6,717 nucleotides of DNA from positions 1-6,717 of the forward strand of contig CANNMN010000073.1 of the NCBI GenBank assembly GCA_947505885.1, written 5' to 3'. Position numbers and translations under genes: made by a program. This stretch comes from Rickettsiales bacterium. GTDB lineage: Bacteria > Pseudomonadota > Alphaproteobacteria > Rickettsiales > UBA1997. Positions 4,738 to 6,717 of the stretch are shown one piece after another; the first letter of the stretch is position 1, and every line of letters starts with the position of its first letter. The notes below the pieces were generated by a model. It saw only the letters and a list, made by a program, of their open reading frames with translations, ran no database searches and had not been told where the DNA came from.

Positions 4738-6708
4738 ATGTCAGAAGTTTTCGCCCAAGTTTTATTGCCGTTAGCTTTGGACGAAGCTTTTACTTACAAG
4801 GCAGAAGAAGAGGTTGAAATTGGCGATGTGGTGAAAGTTCAGTTCGGTAGAAAAGAGATTTGGGGCGTAGTTGTTGAGATCAAAAAATCTGCGCCAGAAA
4901 AACTTGCGGAAGCGAAGATAAAAAAAATTCTGGCGATAAATTCGCGGGTAAAGTTTAGCAAAAATCAGTTAAAATTTATTGAGGTGATTGCGACTTACAA
5001 CCTTGCTAGCCGAGGCTTGGTGTTGCGAGCTTTTATTGGAATTTTAAATTCAGACAAAACAAAAAAATTGTCGAAAGGTCTCGAACAAAAAATTGAACCA
5101 GAAAAATTTTCTCTAAGAAAATTATTGCCAAAGCAGCGCGAAATTTTTGATGAACTCTCAACCTTGAGCTCGTCGAAGGGGGTTAGTCTTATTGATGGCG
5201 TTACTGGCTCGGGAAAAACCGAAATTTATTTTGCGCTGATTGCGAGAATCCTTACACAAAATCTGGAAGCGCAGATTTTAATTCTTCTTCCCGAGATCGC
5301 TCTCACCTCGCAATTACTGCTTCGCTTCGAAGAGCAATTTAAATTCAAGCCAGCACTTTGGCATTCAAAAATTTCGCAAAAAGAGAGAAGAGAAATTTTT
5401 TACGGTGTTGTTGAGGGGTCGGTTAAGGTCTTAATTGGCGCACGCTCAGCCCTTCTTCTGCCTTTCAAAAACTTACAACTAATCGTTGTTGATGAAGAGC
5501 ATGATTCATCTTTTAAACAAGAAGATGTTTTTAATTTTCATGCGCGCGACATGGCGATCGTCAAAGCTAATTTAGAAAAATTTCCGGTGATTTTATCTTC
5601 GGCAACGCCAGCGCTTGAGACCTACTCAAATGCGGTTTTGGGCAAGTATCAGCATTTTATTTTAGAACAAAAATTTGGCGCAAAAAATGAAATCGAATTA
5701 ATCGATTTGCGGCGAGAAAAATTGCCAAGTGGTCAATTTCTTTCGCAGAAATTACGCGCAGAAATTACACAAAATTTGACACAAAAAAAGCAGACGATGC
5801 TTTTTTTAAATCGTCGCGGATACGCGCCAGTAACGCTTTGTAAGACTTGCGGGAAAAAATATGATTGCTCGGATTGCGATTTTCATCTTGTGCTGCACAA
5901 GTCAAAAAATCAGCTCATTTGTCATCATTGCGGTCATCACGAAAGGCCGACAATAGAGTGTAAATTTTGTGGCGAGAAAGATAGTTTGATCGGTCTTGGC
6001 GCCGGCGTTGAGAAGCTCGCGGAGGAGGTAAGAAATAGTTTTCCTGAAGCGCGAATTGCTTTGGTTACGAGTGACAATGTAACAAGTTTTTCTGATGTTG
6101 ACGAATTGGTTGAAAAAATTTTAGGTCGCGAAATTGATGTAATTATTGGAACGCAGATGGTCACAAAAGGTCACGATTTTCCTGATCTCACTCTTGTCGG
6201 AATCATCGATGCGGATGGCTTGCTTTATTCTTCTGAGCTACGCGCGCTCGAAAAAGCCTATCAAATTTTAACGCAAGTAATTGGTCGCGCTGGCAGAAGA
6301 AGTGAGCAAGGAAGAGTGATGATTCAAACTTATAATCCAGAGAATTTCTTATTTGGTCAGTTGTTAAAAAATGACAAAAAATCTTTTTACGATTTTGAAA
6401 TCAAGAATCGTCAAAACCTTGAACTCCCGCCATTTGCAAGGATGGCCAAGTTTGAAGTAAGTTCTTTTGTTGAAAGCGAAGCGAAAAATTTTGCTAAAAA
6501 ATTAATCAAAAATTTTCCGGCGAGTGAAAAAATTGAAATCTTTGGACCTGCACCGGCGCCACTTCAACGCTTAAAAAATCGTCACCACTTTTTAGTAAAT
6601 TTAAAAACTGAGCGTAAAATTAATTTGCAGAAATTAATTTCTGACGTGATTTTAAGCATTGAAATTCCTAATTCGATTCGAATGCGAATCGATATTGACC
6701 CTCTTTAA
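4738..6708 (+). CDS. priA: PriA, primosomal protein N' (replication restart 3'-5' helicase)
   Basis: PriA recognises stalled or repaired forks and reloads the replicative helicase through the primosome. The 656-residue protein has the usual order: an N-terminal 3'-end-binding domain at about 1-105 (VLLPLALDEAFTY, VVKVQFGRKEIWGVVVEI), a linker with little room for the winged-helix segment, Walker A GVTGSGKT at 154-161, LPEIALT at 184-190, the DEEH box at 252-255, SSATPALET at 287-295, NRRGYAP at 358-364, and helicase motifs GTQMVTKGHDFP (471-482) and QVIGRAGR (513-520). All eight zinc-binding cysteines of the insertion are present, at 368, 371, 377, 380, 395, 398, 408 and 411. It is shorter than the 732-residue E. 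coli protein, mostly between the N-terminal domain and the helicase. A repeat-like palindrome encodes residues 142-147, just before Walker A. The start fits the conserved N-terminus. Confidence 0.97.
   Translation: MSEVFAQVLLPLALDEAFTYKAEEEVEIGDVVKVQFGRKEIWGVVVEIKKSAPEKLAEAKIKKILAINSRVKFSKNQLKFIEVIATYNLASRGLVLRAFIGILNSDKTKKLSKGLEQKIEPEKFSLRKLLPKQREIFDELSTLSSSKGVSLIDGVTGSGKTEIYFALIARILTQNLEAQILILLPEIALTSQLLLRFEEQFKFKPALWHSKISQKERREIFYGVVEGSVKVLIGARSALLLPFKNLQLIVVDEEHDSSFKQEDVFNFHARDMAIVKANLEKFPVILSSATPALETYSNAVLGKYQHFILEQKFGAKNEIELIDLRREKLPSGQFLSQKLRAEITQNLTQKKQTMLFLNRRGYAPVTLCKTCGKKYDCSDCDFHLVLHKSKNQLICHHCGHHERPTIECKFCGEKDSLIGLGAGVEKLAEEVRNSFPEARIALVTSDNVTSFSDVDELVEKILGREIDVIIGTQMVTKGHDFPDLTLVGIIDADGLLYSSELRALEKAYQILTQVIGRAGRRSEQGRVMIQTYNPENFLFGQLLKNDKKSFYDFEIKNRQNLELPPFARMAKFEVSSFVESEAKNFAKKLIKNFPASEKIEIFGPAPAPLQRLKNRHHFLVNLKTERKINLQKLISDVILSIEIPNSIRMRIDIDPL
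5162..5179 (+). repeat. Repeat-like palindrome within priA
   Basis: CCTT at 5162-5165 and AAGG at 5176-5179 pair around the 10-base loop GAGCTCGTCG. The core TGAGCTCGTCGAAG differs from the minus-strand core of the hairpin at 1557-1580 (TGAGTCGTCGAAG) by a single inserted C. It encodes part of the STLSSSKG stretch (residues 141-148) that links the first helicase helix to the strand before Walker A, a surface-loop position where in-frame change is easily tolerated. Spacing between the Gln of LPKQ and Walker A appears equal to that in E. coli PriA, so it would be a replacement or coincidence rather than an added insertion. Confidence 0.4.
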
Positions 6709-6710
6709 AA

Positions 6711-6717
6711 ATGAAAA
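6711..6717 (+). CDS. Possible start of the next gene (only ATG AAA A visible)
   Basis: An ATG lies two bases beyond the priA stop codon, followed by AAA at the window edge. The tight spacing would suit a gene cotranscribed with priA. In several alphaproteobacteria priA neighbours atpH, the delta subunit gene of ATP synthase, so that is a candidate, but nothing of the product can be read here. Confidence 0.2.

Noticed and set aside
1..6717. Mobile element, CRISPR array, toxin-antitoxin, defence or biosynthetic cluster
   Set aside because: No transposase, integrase, regularly spaced repeats, tRNA, or small paired genes are visible. All large frames are housekeeping or transport genes apart from one secreted protein, so no new multi-gene system is claimed.

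Overview
The window looks like ordinary chromosomal housekeeping DNA from an AT-rich alphaproteobacterium (roughly 40% GC by eye). Two proteins point that way from remembered family sequences: exonuclease III, with the stretch NFYVPAGGDIPD...KFAHKL followed by VWSHKQLLK, and the short transaldolase, with [26 protein letters not shown] and a DWASTGQKI end. No database search was possible, so this placement is an inference. The organism could be a reduced or host-associated lineage, but nothing here proves that.

Layout. Positions 1-266 hold the 3' end of an RluD-type rRNA pseudouridine synthase (+). A palindromic repeat (278-340) follows and runs into the 3' end of tsaE. On the minus strand, xthA (exonuclease III) and tsaE form a pair with a 4-base ATGA overlap. 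Upstream of them, also on the minus strand, is an EamA-type membrane transporter; the 116-base gap to xthA holds two small hairpins. Eight bases from the transporter start, in the other direction, begins a secreted protein with a transglutaminase-like Cys-His-Asp domain. It is convergent with transaldolase (minus), with a candidate terminator in the gap. Transaldolase is divergent from priA, the replication-restart helicase, and a candidate priA promoter lies in the 75 bases between them. A possible next gene starts just after priA, at the window edge.

The genes do not form one pathway: rRNA modification, tRNA t6A synthesis, base-excision repair, export, a periplasmic or surface protein, the pentose phosphate pathway and replication restart are simply side by side. 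There is no sign of an IS, phage, CRISPR or defence system.

The most interesting layer lies beneath the genes. Several short hairpins share a loop of the form GA(G/A)...GTCG while their stems differ in sequence but stay self-complementary. Copies lie in two intergenic gaps, one supplies the last codons and stop of tsaE, and a probable one lies inside priA between its DNA-binding and helicase parts. Also notable: none of the six complete genes has a recognisable Shine-Dalgarno sequence.
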